The position numbers and the translations under genes were made by a program. Below are positions 1 through 8,706 of a stretch of DNA of 64,000 nucleotides, piece by piece. The notes below the pieces were generated by a model. It ran no database searches. It saw nothing but the letters and a program-made list of their open reading frames with translations, and was not told the DNA's origin. The first letter of the stretch is position 1; the number at the start of each line of letters is the position of its first letter. This stretch comes from Pontibacter ramchanderi (GTDB lineage Bacteria > Bacteroidota > Bacteroidia > Cytophagales > Hymenobacteraceae): NCBI RefSeq assembly GCF_002846395.1, contig NZ_PJMU01000002.1:806001-870000 (forward strand). The letters run 5' to 3'.

Positions 1-16
1 GCAACGCCCAAAGAAC

Positions 17-44
17 AAAGCCCCGGCCCTGAAGCCGGGGCTTT
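17..44 (+). terminator. Intrinsic terminator of a gene upstream of the window
   Basis: An 11-bp GC-rich stem (17-27 with 34-44) and a six-base loop run into a T-rich tail. The gene it ends lies off the left edge. Confidence 0.8.
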
Positions 45-194
45 TTCTGTGGAGAGCCTTCTCCGCAATGGCCAGGTATAGCAACAGGTATAGGATTGAT
101 TGCCGGCTATACCTGCAGCGGCAGCACGCCGCCTGTTTGGCCAAACCGTCTGTTATACCTATCTTCAGCGGACAAACAATCAAAAACAGACACG

Positions 195-812
195 ATGAAG
201 AAACTACTACTCGCGGCCGGCATGGCCTTTATGTTCGCTTCCTGCGCCCAACAGCCACAGGCCAGCAATGTACCGCCACAAACTGAGGAACTGGAAGAGG
301 TGCCTGAAATGCAGCAGCTGGCCTCGCCGGTAACGGCTACGCAACAGGCTTTCTTCTCCGAGCTCAGCAAACTATGCGGCAAGAGCTTCCGGGGCAAAGC
401 CGTGTTTCCGGCCGATGGCAAAGACCCTTTTGCCGGTAAGGAGCTGACCATGCACGTGCGCGAGTGTTCCGACGAGGTAATCCGTATTCCTTTTCACGTG
501 GGCGAAGACAAATCCAGAACGTGGGTGTTCACTAAAATGGAAGAAGGCCTGCAGCTGAAGCATGACCACCGCCACGAAGACGGCACCCCGGACGAAGTGA
601 CCATGTACGGTGGCATTGCCCTGGACACAGACGATGCAACTACCATGCGCTTCCCCGCCGACGCTTTTACCGCCCAACTTATACCTGCCGCCGCTACTAA
701 CGAGTGGAACGTAGTGTTGAGCGCCGACGGCCGCACGTTCAGCTACATCCTCAAGCGCGACAACCAGCTGCGCTTCCAGGCCGATTTTGACCTGACCCAG
801 CCAATTAACTAG
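195..812 (+). CDS. Hypothetical secreted lipoprotein
   Basis: A 205-residue protein of unknown function. I chose the ATG at 195 because it opens a clean lipoprotein signal: MKK, a hydrophobic stretch, then lipobox FASC with Cys17. An in-frame ATG at 96 would bury the signal. The mature part is soluble and mixed alpha/beta, with one conserved-looking His-rich patch (KHDHRHEDGT) near the middle and no transmembrane helix. The upstream leader carries several copies of the AGGTATA/TATACCT word and no Shine-Dalgarno site. The gene stands alone and shares a bidirectional terminator with the convergent DUF5916 gene. I do not assign a function to the His patch. Confidence 0.75.
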   Translation: MKKLLLAAGMAFMFASCAQQPQASNVPPQTEELEEVPEMQQLASPVTATQQAFFSELSKLCGKSFRGKAVFPADGKDPFAGKELTMHVRECSDEVIRIPFHVGEDKSRTWVFTKMEEGLQLKHDHRHEDGTPDEVTMYGGIALDTDDATTMRFPADAFTAQLIPAAATNEWNVVLSADGRTFSYILKRDNQLRFQADFDLTQPIN

Positions 813-840
813 TCTATACCTGCTGTACCTTAAAAATCAA

Positions 841-871
841 AACCCCCAAAGCCACGACAGCTTTGGGGGTT
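841..871. terminator. Bidirectional terminator between convergent genes
   Basis: A 12-bp stem (841-852 with 860-871) has an A-rich run on one side and a T-rich run on the other, so it can end both the lipoprotein gene (+) and the DUF5916 gene (-). Confidence 0.8.
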
Positions 872-893
872 TTTGGTTAGAATCGTTTCAACC

Positions 894-3428
894 TTAGGAT
901 TTCGAAAGCTGTTTCTTCAGCACCTGGTAATCTATAAAGTAAAGTATGCGCAGCGACAGGCTGTTGGTCTGCGGGCCCGTGATGGTACGGGTAAAGTTTT
1001 CGTGGTAGCGCGGCACAATATCACCCTGGCTTTCCAGAATCGCGTTCTTCCACATCAGGCTGATTTCGCTACCCGGCGCAAACCACCACGAGTAGATCAT
1101 GTCGATGTTAAAGGTATTGAAGTTGATGTTGTGGTTCGGGAGCTCGCCGTCTGCAAAATAGCCGCCGTTCGGGTACGCATCCGTGAGCAACTCCCCTTTG
1201 TCGCCGAGCCTGAAAAAGCGATTGTACTCGGCCTTGGACCAGTAGTGCCGCGCCCGCAGCGATAGCGACATGCGGTTGTTGAAGATGTAGGAGCTGGTCA
1301 GTTCATTTGATACCGTGTTCACGTCGCGCAGACCGAAGATGATGTCGTGGCTTCTACCGGCATCGGTTGTGCGGGTGAAATGGTTTGCATAGCCCATGTC
1401 GTCGAGCCTGATGTTGCGGTTATACCTGTACACGAACATCAGCTTGTCGTTGACGCGGTAGCGGGGCGCAATGGAGTAGCTGAAGCTCTGGCGGTCGTGC
1501 TCATCGAAGGTGCGGTAATTGAGCTCCACGTCCAGGGCCAGTTTCTTGCGGTAGTCCGAGGAGATCCAAGTGCCGATGCTGTGATTGACTGGGAAGGCAT
1601 AGTAGCGGCCATTCACACGCGGCTCAAAAAAATCGTAGGTCACGACAGGCTCCAGGTTAAAGAAGGTGCCCATGCTCAGGAAGTTGCGGAACGTGCCGCT
1701 CACCCGGCCATAGATCACGAAATTCTGGAAATCGTCGGGCTTATACCGGCGGCTGTACTGCGCACCCAATTGGGTGTTCATGTTGAGTAGTTTCCAGAAC
1801 GGCTGGTAAATGTTATACCTTAGGTTCAGGTCCTCGTCCACGGTGTTGCGGATGAAGTTGATGCCCATGTCGTTCGGGTCGTAGGTGTCGGACTTCATGG
1901 AATGGGTGAACCGGTACTGAAAATTGCCACTTACCTTGCCCCCTCCCACGCTGTACATATGCCCCAGCTGCGCGTCGCCGGGGTAATATTTCTGGCTCAG
2001 GGCGGCGCTGCCCTCCATGGCATAGCGGTTGCCTTTGTTGGCCACCCGAAACAGCATACCCGTCAGGTTGGCGTCGTAGGTGCTTCCGGCGCGCAGCACA
2101 TTGGTGTTCACCAGCGTAACGTAGGAGTTGTTTTTGAGCGACTGGTCCAGCACCAGAATGTTGTAGTTGGTGAGCGGCTGCGTCTCTTTCTGGAAGCGGT
2201 TGCCTTCGCTGTCTTCCAGTGTCGCAAACTGCTTGCCCACCACCGCGTTGAACAAACCTATACCTAACCCGGACTGGGTGCGACCCGATATCTTGGTGCC
2301 GTTCAGCATTTTGGTCTCGCGCGGGTTCTCGATGATGGTATTGCCTTGCTTGTGCTCTTCCCGCTCATCGAGGTAATTGATCGGCATGCCCCCGATGCGC
2401 CGCGAGTACAGAAAACCACCTTTGTTGAAAAGCTCCGTCCCTTCCATAAAAAATGGCCGGTACTCGTTGAACTGCACCTCAAAAGGCGACAGGTTGAGCA
2501 CCTGGTTGTCGGACTGCACCTGGCTGAAGTCAGGTATAAGCGTCATGTCGAGCGTAAAGGCGTCGTTGATGCCGTACTTCACATCCATGCCACCGCTGAA
2601 ATTGAAATTATCCTCATACCGGGTGGAGCCATCGCCGTTGCGTACCGGGTATTTCTCCACATAGCCCGACACATAGGGCGTAAGCGACAGGCGCAGCGGG
2701 GCCTCTACGTTTTTGATGCCCGTCAGTCGGCCCCATTGGTTCACGAAGCCGTTGATGGCCGGGTCTACGTGGTTCCAGAAAAAGCCCTGCCGCGTTGACT
2801 GGCGGTTGCGCATGAAGTTGAGTCCCCAGAGTTGTTCTGGCTTGCTGCTGAAACGCAAGGCCGAGTACGGAATGCGCATCTCAGCTACCCAACTGTTGCT
2901 CTCAATGCGGGCACTGCTCTCCCACACGGCATTCCAGGTAAAGTCCTCGCCGTTGGAAGAGTAGCGGGCATCAAGCTGCACCCCGGCAGGCGTCACAAAA
3001 AAGCCGAAGCCGTTTATCTGGTCGTTGTACGTATCGAAAAACACCCCGAAGAAGTCCGTATTGCCTAAATCGTCGCGGCGGCCCAGCTGCCTGAAAATGC
3101 TGTCGGGCGATACGTCGTGCATCACCGCGCCCACATAAATAAAGTCATCGTCGTAAAGGATTCGCACGTGAGTAGGATGCACCTCTTTTGGGCCAGGGTT
3201 AGGGCGGTTCTGTATAAAGTCGGTGGCAATATCGGCCTGCTGCCAGATTTCTTCGTTCAGGGCTCCGTCTATTTTGATGGGTTCAGTAATACGGAGGGCC
3301 TTCAGGTGCTTTAGTTGCGCAAAGACGGGAGCCTTCCTCTCCTGGGCCCATGCCTGTTGGCACATCAGCACCATCAACAGCAACACAACTAACCGCACAA
3401 AGACAGGTTTAGGCAGACAATTCATCAT
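894..3428 (-). CDS. DUF5916 outer-membrane protein with CBM9-like N-terminal domain
   Basis: An 844-residue secreted protein. Residues 1-28 form a signal peptide ending AWA. A family 9 carbohydrate-binding-like domain follows (about residues 50-210, including IDGALNEEIWQQA). The rest, about 600 residues, is rich in alternating aromatic and polar strands and looks like an outer-membrane beta-barrel, as expected for DUF5916. The family is common in Bacteroidota and its substrate is generally unknown; binding of a glycan or peptide at the surface is an inference. The start could be 3428 or 3425 (adjacent ATGs). A candidate promoter lies just upstream at 3462-3495. The gene is monocistronic. Confidence 0.85.
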   Translation of the reverse strand: MMNCLPKPVFVRLVVLLLMVLMCQQAWAQERKAPVFAQLKHLKALRITEPIKIDGALNEEIWQQADIATDFIQNRPNPGPKEVHPTHVRILYDDDFIYVGAVMHDVSPDSIFRQLGRRDDLGNTDFFGVFFDTYNDQINGFGFFVTPAGVQLDARYSSNGEDFTWNAVWESSARIESNSWVAEMRIPYSALRFSSKPEQLWGLNFMRNRQSTRQGFFWNHVDPAINGFVNQWGRLTGIKNVEAPLRLSLTPYVSGYVEKYPVRNGDGSTRYEDNFNFSGGMDVKYGINDAFTLDMTLIPDFSQVQSDNQVLNLSPFEVQFNEYRPFFMEGTELFNKGGFLYSRRIGGMPINYLDEREEHKQGNTIIENPRETKMLNGTKISGRTQSGLGIGLFNAVVGKQFATLEDSEGNRFQKETQPLTNYNILVLDQSLKNNSYVTLVNTNVLRAGSTYDANLTGMLFRVANKGNRYAMEGSAALSQKYYPGDAQLGHMYSVGGGKVSGNFQYRFTHSMKSDTYDPNDMGINFIRNTVDEDLNLRYNIYQPFWKLLNMNTQLGAQYSRRYKPDDFQNFVIYGRVSGTFRNFLSMGTFFNLEPVVTYDFFEPRVNGRYYAFPVNHSIGTWISSDYRKKLALDVELNYRTFDEHDRQSFSYSIAPRYRVNDKLMFVYRYNRNIRLDDMGYANHFTRTTDAGRSHDIIFGLRDVNTVSNELTSSYIFNNRMSLSLRARHYWSKAEYNRFFRLGDKGELLTDAYPNGGYFADGELPNHNINFNTFNIDMIYSWWFAPGSEISLMWKNAILESQGDIVPRYHENFTRTITGPQTNSLSLRILYFIDYQVLKKQLSKS

Positions 3429-3461
3429 AAAGTAAAAAGCACAACAAAAGTGAGTATCCTA

Positions 3462-3495
3462 CAAAGGTATAGAATAGATAAGCCTCAGACTACAA
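3462..3495 (-). promoter_or_regulatory. Candidate Bacteroidota-type promoter for the DUF5916 gene
   Basis: Read on the minus strand, a perfect TAnnTTTG -7 box (TACCTTTG, 3462-3469) lies 23 bp after a TTG (3493-3495), matching the family consensus in spacing. Predicted transcription starts about 25 bp before the ATG. The -7 box overlaps the abundant TATACCT word. Confidence 0.55.
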
Positions 3496-3580
3496 TAGTT
3501 GCTTTTGAGCGCAAAACAAAACGGCCAATATTATCTGTGACAGGGCAGACAGGCTTATTTTATCGATGAGCACAAAAAAA

Positions 3581-3615
3581 GAAGCGCCATACCTGGTTAT
3601 CAGGTATGGCGCTTC
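3581..3615 (-). terminator. Terminator of the GroES-like gene
   Basis: A perfect 15-bp stem (3581-3595 with 3601-3615) with a five-base loop is followed on the minus strand by a T-run (A7 on the plus strand at 3574-3580). The stem contains the CATACCTG/CAGGTATG variant of the genome-wide word. Confidence 0.85.
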
Positions 3616-3636
3616 CGCAAAAGCTGTCCGAAGTGC

Positions 3637-4017
3637 TTAGAGGTCCTCTTCGCGCACCAGCATCAGCACCGCCGACTGCGGCACGATGTAGTACTTCTCG
3701 CCCACGTAGTTAATCTCGATGGCATCGCGCTGCAGGTAGATGGCCAGGTCGCCTTCTTTTATCTGAAGCGGAAGGTAGCGTACCTGCTCTTGCTCCCCAT
3801 CGCCAAGCACCTCGTCCTCAAAGCCATAGTCGGCTGGCATCGGGTAGCCGGGCCCCACTTTCATCACGTAGCCCTCCTGCACCTTCTCTTTCTCCTGCAC
3901 GCCGGGCGGCAGGTATAGCCCGCTCTTGGTTTGCTCCCTTGCGCTTTTCGGCTTGATCAGCACCCGGTCGCCTACAATGATGATCTTTTCCAGTTTGTTA
4001 TCTTCTGAAATTCTCAT
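3637..4017 (-). CDS. GroES-like co-chaperonin family protein
   Basis: A 126-residue protein of the GroES fold. It has the beta-strand opening IIIVGDRVLIKPK, a mobile-loop-like segment (TKSGLYLPPGV) and the closing VGEKYYIVPQSAVLMLV. Canonical GroES is about 95 residues; here an acidic insertion of roughly 25 residues (PADYGFEDEVLGDGEQEQ) sits mid-protein. No groL is nearby, so this is probably a second, divergent GroES rather than the housekeeping copy. I prefer the ATG at 4017 (MRISEDN); another ATG at 4032 sits 2 bp after the stop of the upstream lipoprotein gene. The two may be co-transcribed. Partnership with GroEL is inferred from the fold alone. Confidence 0.8.
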   Translation of the reverse strand: MRISEDNKLEKIIIVGDRVLIKPKSAREQTKSGLYLPPGVQEKEKVQEGYVMKVGPGYPMPADYGFEDEVLGDGEQEQVRYLPLQIKEGDLAIYLQRDAIEINYVGEKYYIVPQSAVLMLVREEDL

Positions 4018-4034
4018 AGATAAAGTATGCATGC

Positions 4035-4562
4035 TTAAATAGGGTCTGCGGTCACTTTAAAACGCATGGCTGCCTTGATGGCAACGTCACGTGTGATTGG
4101 TTTGGCAATAGCAGCTCTTGTACGTACGGTATACGTTTCTCCTTTAATGTACTTATCGAGCCTGGCGTTGGTCGACTTCAGCTCAATGGTTTTCACACCT
4201 TTCGGCACTTCGTCCAGGTAAGCGATCTTTGTTTCCTCATTTTTATCGTTGCTCAGGTAGATCTCGATGCTACGCAGGAAGTCAAAGTTCTCGTCGGTCG
4301 GCTCGGCCACGCTCAGCGTCAGTCTGTTCAGGCTCACGTCCTTCACTAGCTCGGCGCGCGTCTTGTTGTTCTTGAACGTCTCCGACGAGTTCGTTTTGAC
4401 AGGTATAGGCGAAAGTGGCGTCACCACACCAATCGGGAAGTTTGACTCGATGCGGATGGTCTCTTCCTGATCGATGTAGAAGGTAAGCAGATCGTCTATC
4501 TTGTCGCAGGAAGTTGCAATAAACGTGAACAGCAACAGCACCGCCAAAAACATTTTTTTCAT
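4035..4562 (-). CDS. Hypothetical lipoprotein
   Basis: A 175-residue predicted lipoprotein. I start it at 4562 (MKKMFLAV...), which gives a typical signal and lipobox IATSC (Cys19); the longer reading from 4598 adds 12 residues before the signal. The mature part is soluble and beta-rich, with Thr/Ser-rich segments and no recognised domain. It lies 17 bp (or 2 bp) before the GroES-like gene and is probably transcribed with it. Function unknown. Confidence 0.7.
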   Translation of the reverse strand: MKKMFLAVLLLFTFIATSCDKIDDLLTFYIDQEETIRIESNFPIGVVTPLSPIPVKTNSSETFKNNKTRAELVKDVSLNRLTLSVAEPTDENFDFLRSIEIYLSNDKNEETKIAYLDEVPKGVKTIELKSTNARLDKYIKGETYTVRTRAAIAKPITRDVAIKAAMRFKVTADPI

Positions 4563-4625
4563 AAAAGGGTGAAATTTAAAGTTCTCTTCGTTAATCATAT
4601 TAATGCCCTACAGGTATGAAAAAAG

Positions 4626-4651
4626 GAAAGCAGCCTTGCGGGCTGCCTTTC
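4626..4651 (-). terminator. Probable terminator of homogentisate dioxygenase
   Basis: An imperfect GC-rich stem (GCAGCC...GGCTGC, one bulge) is followed on the minus strand by a T-rich run (A-run on the plus strand at 4619-4624). It sits between hmgA and the lipoprotein gene. Confidence 0.6.
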
Positions 4652-4706
4652 TTGTATGCCTGCACATAGTGCAAAATTAAGCAAAATGATCGAGAGTAAA
4701 GAAGTC

Positions 4707-5906
4707 CTAATCAAACATGTCTGCGGCGCGGGTCGTGTTCGGACCGTTTTCGAGCCAGCTCATCGGGTAGTTTTTGTCCATCAGGCCCACTGCCTCCTCG
4801 GTCAGGTATAGCGGCTTGAAGGTGTCGATCATTACGGCGTACTCGTGCGTTTCTTTCTTGCCGATGCTTGCCTCCACCGTGCCCGGGTGCGGTCCGTGCG
4901 GAATACCGCCCGGATGCACCGTAAACGAGGCCCTATCCACGCCCTTGCGTGACATGAAGTCGCCGGCCACGTAGTAGAGCACCTCGTCGGAGTCTACGTT
5001 GGAGTGGTTATAGGGCGCAGGTATAGCCTGTGGATGGTAGTCGAACAGGCGCGGCACAAAGGAGCAAATCACGAAGTTGTGCGCCTCGAAGGTCTGGTGC
5101 ACGGGCGGTGGTTGGTGAATGCGGCCTGTTATGGGCTCGAAGTCGTAGATGGAAAGCGCATACGGGTAAAAGTAGCCATCCCAACCCACCACGTCGAACG
5201 GGCTGAAGCCGTAATAGTACTGGTGCAGCAAACCGTCTTTTTTAATCTGCACCAGGTGCTCGCCGCCCTCGGTGTACTCGATCAGTTCGTGCGGCGCCCG
5301 GATGTCGCGCTCACAGAACGGAGAGTGCTCCAGCAGCTGACCGAAGTGGTTGCGGTAGCGGCGCGGCGTCTCGATCGGGCTGAACGACTCGGTGATCAAC
5401 AAACGAACCGGCCCGTCGTTGAAGTGGAACTGGTGGATGATGGTGCGCGGGATCACAATGTAATCGCCCTCACGGAACTCCAGCTTGCCCATCTGCGACA
5501 GCAGCACGCCGCTGCCCTCATGCACAAACACCACTTCGTCGGCCTGGCCGTTTTTGTAGTAGTAGTCCATTTTGCGCTCCGACGGGTTGCAGATGCTGAT
5601 GGCCACGTCGCTGTTGAGCATCATGGTTTTGCGAGCACTCAGGTAGTCAGTGCCGGTAATGGTCTGGTCGAGTGTTTTGAGGTGATGCGGGGCCAGCTTG
5701 ATGCCTTCGGCTACTTTGGGGGCGTACGGCACAGGCTCTCCAATGCGGGTAATGCGCGTCGGCGGATTTTTGTGATATAGCAACGACGACAGGCCACTGA
5801 AGCCCAGCGTGCCCACCAGTTGCTCGGCGTACAGACTGCCATCCTCCTGCCTGAACTGCACATGCCGCTTTTGCGGGAAAGTGCCCAATTTGTGATAGTA
5901 AGCCAT
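4707..5906 (-). CDS. hmgA: Homogentisate 1,2-dioxygenase
   Basis: A 399-residue cytoplasmic non-haem Fe(II) enzyme that opens the ring of homogentisate to maleylacetoacetate in tyrosine and phenylalanine degradation. Evidence is strong similarity to the family across the length: the cupin core (HEGSGVLLSQMGKLEFREGDYIVIP is typical) and the iron-site segments YNHSNVDSDE and IPHGPHPG. Candidate iron ligands are His301, Glu308 and His337. It is shorter than the eukaryotic enzyme (about 445), as usual for this bacterial branch. No other tyrosine-degradation gene is adjacent. A perfect TAnnTTTG lies 57 bp upstream. Kynurenine monooxygenase at 52.8 kb is a second aromatic amino-acid catabolism enzyme in the window. 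Confidence 0.93.
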   Translation of the reverse strand: MAYYHKLGTFPQKRHVQFRQEDGSLYAEQLVGTLGFSGLSSLLYHKNPPTRITRIGEPVPYAPKVAEGIKLAPHHLKTLDQTITGTDYLSARKTMMLNSDVAISICNPSERKMDYYYKNGQADEVVFVHEGSGVLLSQMGKLEFREGDYIVIPRTIIHQFHFNDGPVRLLITESFSPIETPRRYRNHFGQLLEHSPFCERDIRAPHELIEYTEGGEHLVQIKKDGLLHQYYYGFSPFDVVGWDGYFYPYALSIYDFEPITGRIHQPPPVHQTFEAHNFVICSFVPRLFDYHPQAIPAPYNHSNVDSDEVLYYVAGDFMSRKGVDRASFTVHPGGIPHGPHPGTVEASIGKKETHEYAVMIDTFKPLYLTEEAVGLMDKNYPMSWLENGPNTTRAADMFD

Positions 5907-5962
5907 TCCTTTTCTTTGGTTATGGTTTTCAGAAGCTACCTTACCAGGTGCTCTTTCTTATA

Positions 5963-5970
5963 CAAATATA
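5963..5970 (-). promoter_or_regulatory. Candidate -7 box for hmgA
   Basis: TATATTTG on the minus strand matches TAnnTTTG, 57 bp before the hmgA ATG. I see no clear -33 TTG at the usual spacing, so this is tentative. Confidence 0.35.
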
Positions 5971-5983
5971 GTATTCTGGATGC

Positions 5984-7669
5984 TTATACACCTCCCTTGG
6001 CCAGACGCTGCGCCTTTCCAAACTGGCGAAGCGCTTCCTGAAACTCCTCGTCCTTTTCGTGCAGGATCGGGAAGAAGCCTGGGTTGCCGTACACGCTGCG
6101 CCCGATAAAGGCTTTTACGTTGTTGCGCAACATCCCCTGCGAACGCTTGTACTGCGCCTCGTCATATTTCACCTCCGACTGCGCTGCCATCCGCATCAGG
6201 TCCTGCAGCATTTTGTCTGATACATTAAAGGACTTGATAAACTTGTCCATCTGCATCTTCTGCAGGTCTTTTCGGTTGTCGTTGTAGTAGGCCAGGGCAT
6301 ACTCACGAATCACGTTTTTGCTGTACAGTTCGCTCAGCAGCTCCGAAATTTCAGTCGTGTCGCGGGCCACAAACACATCGGGCATGATGCCACCACCACC
6401 GTACACCACACGTCCTTTGCCCGTCTTGTACTTGAGCGAATCCACGAACAAGCTGCTGTCGGGGTGGAAGTACTCGCCGTTTTCGAAACGCTGCAGCATG
6501 TCTTTCTGGTAGTCTTCGGTACCGGCCACGTATGGTTTCTGGATAGAGCGGCCACTTGGCGTGTAGTAGCGCGAAATAGTCAGGCGCAGCTCCGATCCGT
6601 CGTTCAAGGGGATAGGCATTTGCACCAGCCCCTTGCCAAACGAGCGGCGACCCACGATCAGGGCGCGGTCGTTGTCCTGCAGGGCTCCGGCCACAATCTC
6701 GGAAGCCGAGGCACTTCCTTCGTCCAGCAACACGATCACCGGATTGTTCTCAAAATCGCCTTTGGTGCGCGCAAATGATTTGGAATCGTAACGGGAGCCT
6801 TTGCCATCGGTATAGACGATCATCTTGTCGCCGGCAATGAACTCGTCGGCCATGCGGGTAGCGTGGTCCATGTAGCCGCCGGGGTTACCGCGCAGGTCCA
6901 GGATCAGCTGCTGCATGCCCTTCTTTTTGAGGCTCGTCAGCGCTGTCTTAAATTCATCGAAGGTGTTGGCGGCGAAGCGGCTCACTTTAATGTAACCGGT
7001 GTTGCTGTTCACCATGTAGCTCACGTCCACCGACACGGTTGGTATCTTGTTGCGGGTGATGGTGAAGTCGAATGGTTTCTTGCTGGCCTTTCGCAGCACC
7101 TGTATTTTCACGTCAGTGCCCTTCGGACCACGCAGGCGCTTGAAGACGCCCTCGTTGGTTATACCTGTACCGGCCACGTTTTCGCCATCCACTGTAATGA
7201 TCTTGTCTCCGGCCTGTATACCTGCCGCTTCAGAAGGACCGCCGCTCAGGGGCGTAATCACATATATCGTGTCTTTGAAGATATTGAACTCTACCCCGAT
7301 GCCCTCAAAATCGCCTTCCAGGTATGAGCGGGCCATGGCCAGGTCGGCAGCCGGAATGTAAGAGGTATGCGGATCGAGCTTTTCGAGCATTTTGGTGATG
7401 GCGTGGTCGGTGAGTTTCTCGGTGTCCACGGTATCCACGTAGTCGCGGTCGATGTAACTGAGCACATCGCGGAACTTAAGGTAAGCCTTGGCCGTGCTCT
7501 GCGGGTTAGTGTCGGAGGGCGAGAAAGTATTTGCGCCAATCAGCACCCCTACCACCAGGGCCAGGGCGATGTATAAAGGCAGGCGCACCTGGAAAGGGGT
7601 GTTTCGGGGCTTGACCTGCCCATCTGCTTCCGGTTCCTCCTGCGGGTTATAGTTTGTTTCTTCGCTCAT
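5984..7669 (-). CDS. C-terminal processing peptidase, S41 family (CtpA-like)
   Basis: A 561-residue membrane-anchored periplasmic protease. A single transmembrane helix (about 28-48) follows a charged cytoplasmic tail. A PDZ domain (about 115-195, with GIGVEF and AAGIQAGDKIITVDG) leads into the S41 catalytic domain. The Ser-Lys dyad is visible as GSASASE (Ser321) and SFGKGLVQ (Lys346), spaced 25 residues as in CtpA and Prc. About 200 residues after the dyad form a C-terminal extension. The family clips C-terminal tails or degrades envelope proteins; the target here is unknown. The gene stands alone, convergent with nothing, and its stop lies 77 bp upstream of the hmgA start on the same strand. 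Confidence 0.92.
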   Translation of the reverse strand: MSEETNYNPQEEPEADGQVKPRNTPFQVRLPLYIALALVVGVLIGANTFSPSDTNPQSTAKAYLKFRDVLSYIDRDYVDTVDTEKLTDHAITKMLEKLDPHTSYIPAADLAMARSYLEGDFEGIGVEFNIFKDTIYVITPLSGGPSEAAGIQAGDKIITVDGENVAGTGITNEGVFKRLRGPKGTDVKIQVLRKASKKPFDFTITRNKIPTVSVDVSYMVNSNTGYIKVSRFAANTFDEFKTALTSLKKKGMQQLILDLRGNPGGYMDHATRMADEFIAGDKMIVYTDGKGSRYDSKSFARTKGDFENNPVIVLLDEGSASASEIVAGALQDNDRALIVGRRSFGKGLVQMPIPLNDGSELRLTISRYYTPSGRSIQKPYVAGTEDYQKDMLQRFENGEYFHPDSSLFVDSLKYKTGKGRVVYGGGGIMPDVFVARDTTEISELLSELYSKNVIREYALAYYNDNRKDLQKMQMDKFIKSFNVSDKMLQDLMRMAAQSEVKYDEAQYKRSQGMLRNNVKAFIGRSVYGNPGFFPILHEKDEEFQEALRQFGKAQRLAKGGV

Positions 7670-8047
7670 CTCAATCTTAAAAACGGTTAAATATAAAGCT
7701 AAGCAGGCGCTTTTTGCAGCTTTATAGCGATAAATATTCTGGCTTCACTATACAGGGTTCCTTTACAAGGTATACCGGTCTGCGGTGTGGCTTGTTATTC
7801 TTTTAACAATGGTTTGGTCGGGTTTTATTCCATTTTGGTATAAATTAATGCTGTAATGGGGTTGTGGCTTAATTAGCAAAGCTCATTTTGTTGAGGAGCA
7901 CTAGCAGTTACAGGTATAGCGGTAATAGTGCGAGCGTCCTTGCTTATGACGGCTATCCCGGGGCCTCTATACCAGGTATAGGTAAGGTATAGCCACTACT
8001 TCTGTTGCATAGCTGGCTTTTGCCCTGGCCGGGCGGGCCTCACTTTT

Positions 8048-8120
8048 TTTCTTGATAAAAAAAGTAAGCAAAAAAATCAAGACGCTCCAAACTCGCTGAA
8101 CGCTCAAACAGTGGAGCGCC
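8048..8120. repeat. AT-rich inverted-repeat element, possible dispersed repeat
   Basis: CTTGAT followed by A-runs and then ATCAAG forms one inverted repeat (8051-8081). The adjacent arms CGCTCCA (8083-8089) and TGGAGCG (8112-8118) form a second. From memory, similar A-rich blocks recur between genes in Cytophagales; only one copy is seen in this window. Confidence 0.5.
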
Positions 8121-8239
8121 GAAAAGTGCACCTGGCTAGTGCTATTTGTTTCATAGCATCCGGGGCAAGTTACTCTTTCAATGCGTGCCAGCGGTTCGTA
8201 CTACAGCGTTTATACCTAAGAACTGGCAGTTACAGGCTC

Positions 8240-8520
8240 CCCTCCTGGGGGTAGGGGGCCCTCTTAAAAGGACAAGGAGGGGCAGTTCGACCCGGTATAG
8301 CTAAACACTAACTACATCGCTTATACCTTTTGAATGGCAATGCCAGAAAGTCCCCCTTGGGGGTAGGGGCCCTCGAAAAAGAAGGGGGCAGGTGGATGTC
8401 AATCGTGCACCTCTCCTTCCCCTGTTTTTAGGGGAAGGCTGGGATGGGGTAATAAGCGTGCACCAGAATCCTGTTAATCCTGTAATCCTGTAAATCCTTG
8501 GGGTAGGGGCCCTATATAAA
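8240..8520. repeat. Three copies of a GGGGTAGGGGCCCT word plus an ATCCTGTA array
   Basis: The word occurs at about 8247-8263 (one extra G), 8357-8374 and 8498-8513, separated by C- and G-rich tracts that can pair with each other. Between them lies a degenerate tandem of ATCCTGTTA / ATCCTGTA / ATCCTGTAA (8468-8498). A related G-rich tract lies at about 42,690-42,720. Confidence 0.6.
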
Positions 8521-8642
8521 GATTCAGACAACCTTTTCCTCCGCAGCCCGCATTAGACACTCGCAGGTCTGGAAGACGCTGGGAGGTCAAGGAATCCCGA
8601 ACCCTTCCCCCACAAGCCTCTGCAAATCCCGATTAAATCACT

Positions 8643-8650
8643 TAACTTTG
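8643..8650 (+). promoter_or_regulatory. Candidate -7 box for ruvX-def
   Basis: TAACTTTG matches TAnnTTTG and lies 57 bp before the ruvX ATG. The -33 element is not clear. Confidence 0.45.
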
Positions 8651-8706
8651 TACTTTTATGCACAGACCGCCTGTTAATCAGTGACAGCGGCAACTAATCA
8701 GGTAGC

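Larger units (their letters stand above)
7670..8706. other. Gene-free 1 kb stretch filled with repeats
   Basis: I find no convincing gene here; the short ORFs lack signals or recognisable sequence. The stretch holds many AGGTATA/TATACCT words, an AT-rich inverted-repeat element (8041-8120), three copies of a GGGGTAGGGGCCCT-type word, and a short array of ATCCTGTA-like units. A perfect -7 box near the right end probably drives ruvX. Confidence 0.7.

Noticed and set aside
5004..5780. A 258-codon plus-strand frame over hmgA
   Set aside because: Antisense shadow of a well-conserved enzyme.
8468..8498. Possible CRISPR-like array of ATCCTGTA units
   Set aside because: Units are about 8-9 bp, contiguous and degenerate, with no spacers and no cas genes in the window.
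8301..8531. 76-codon minus-strand frame in the repeat-rich gap
   Set aside because: Built from the repeated G/C-rich blocks; no protein-like features.
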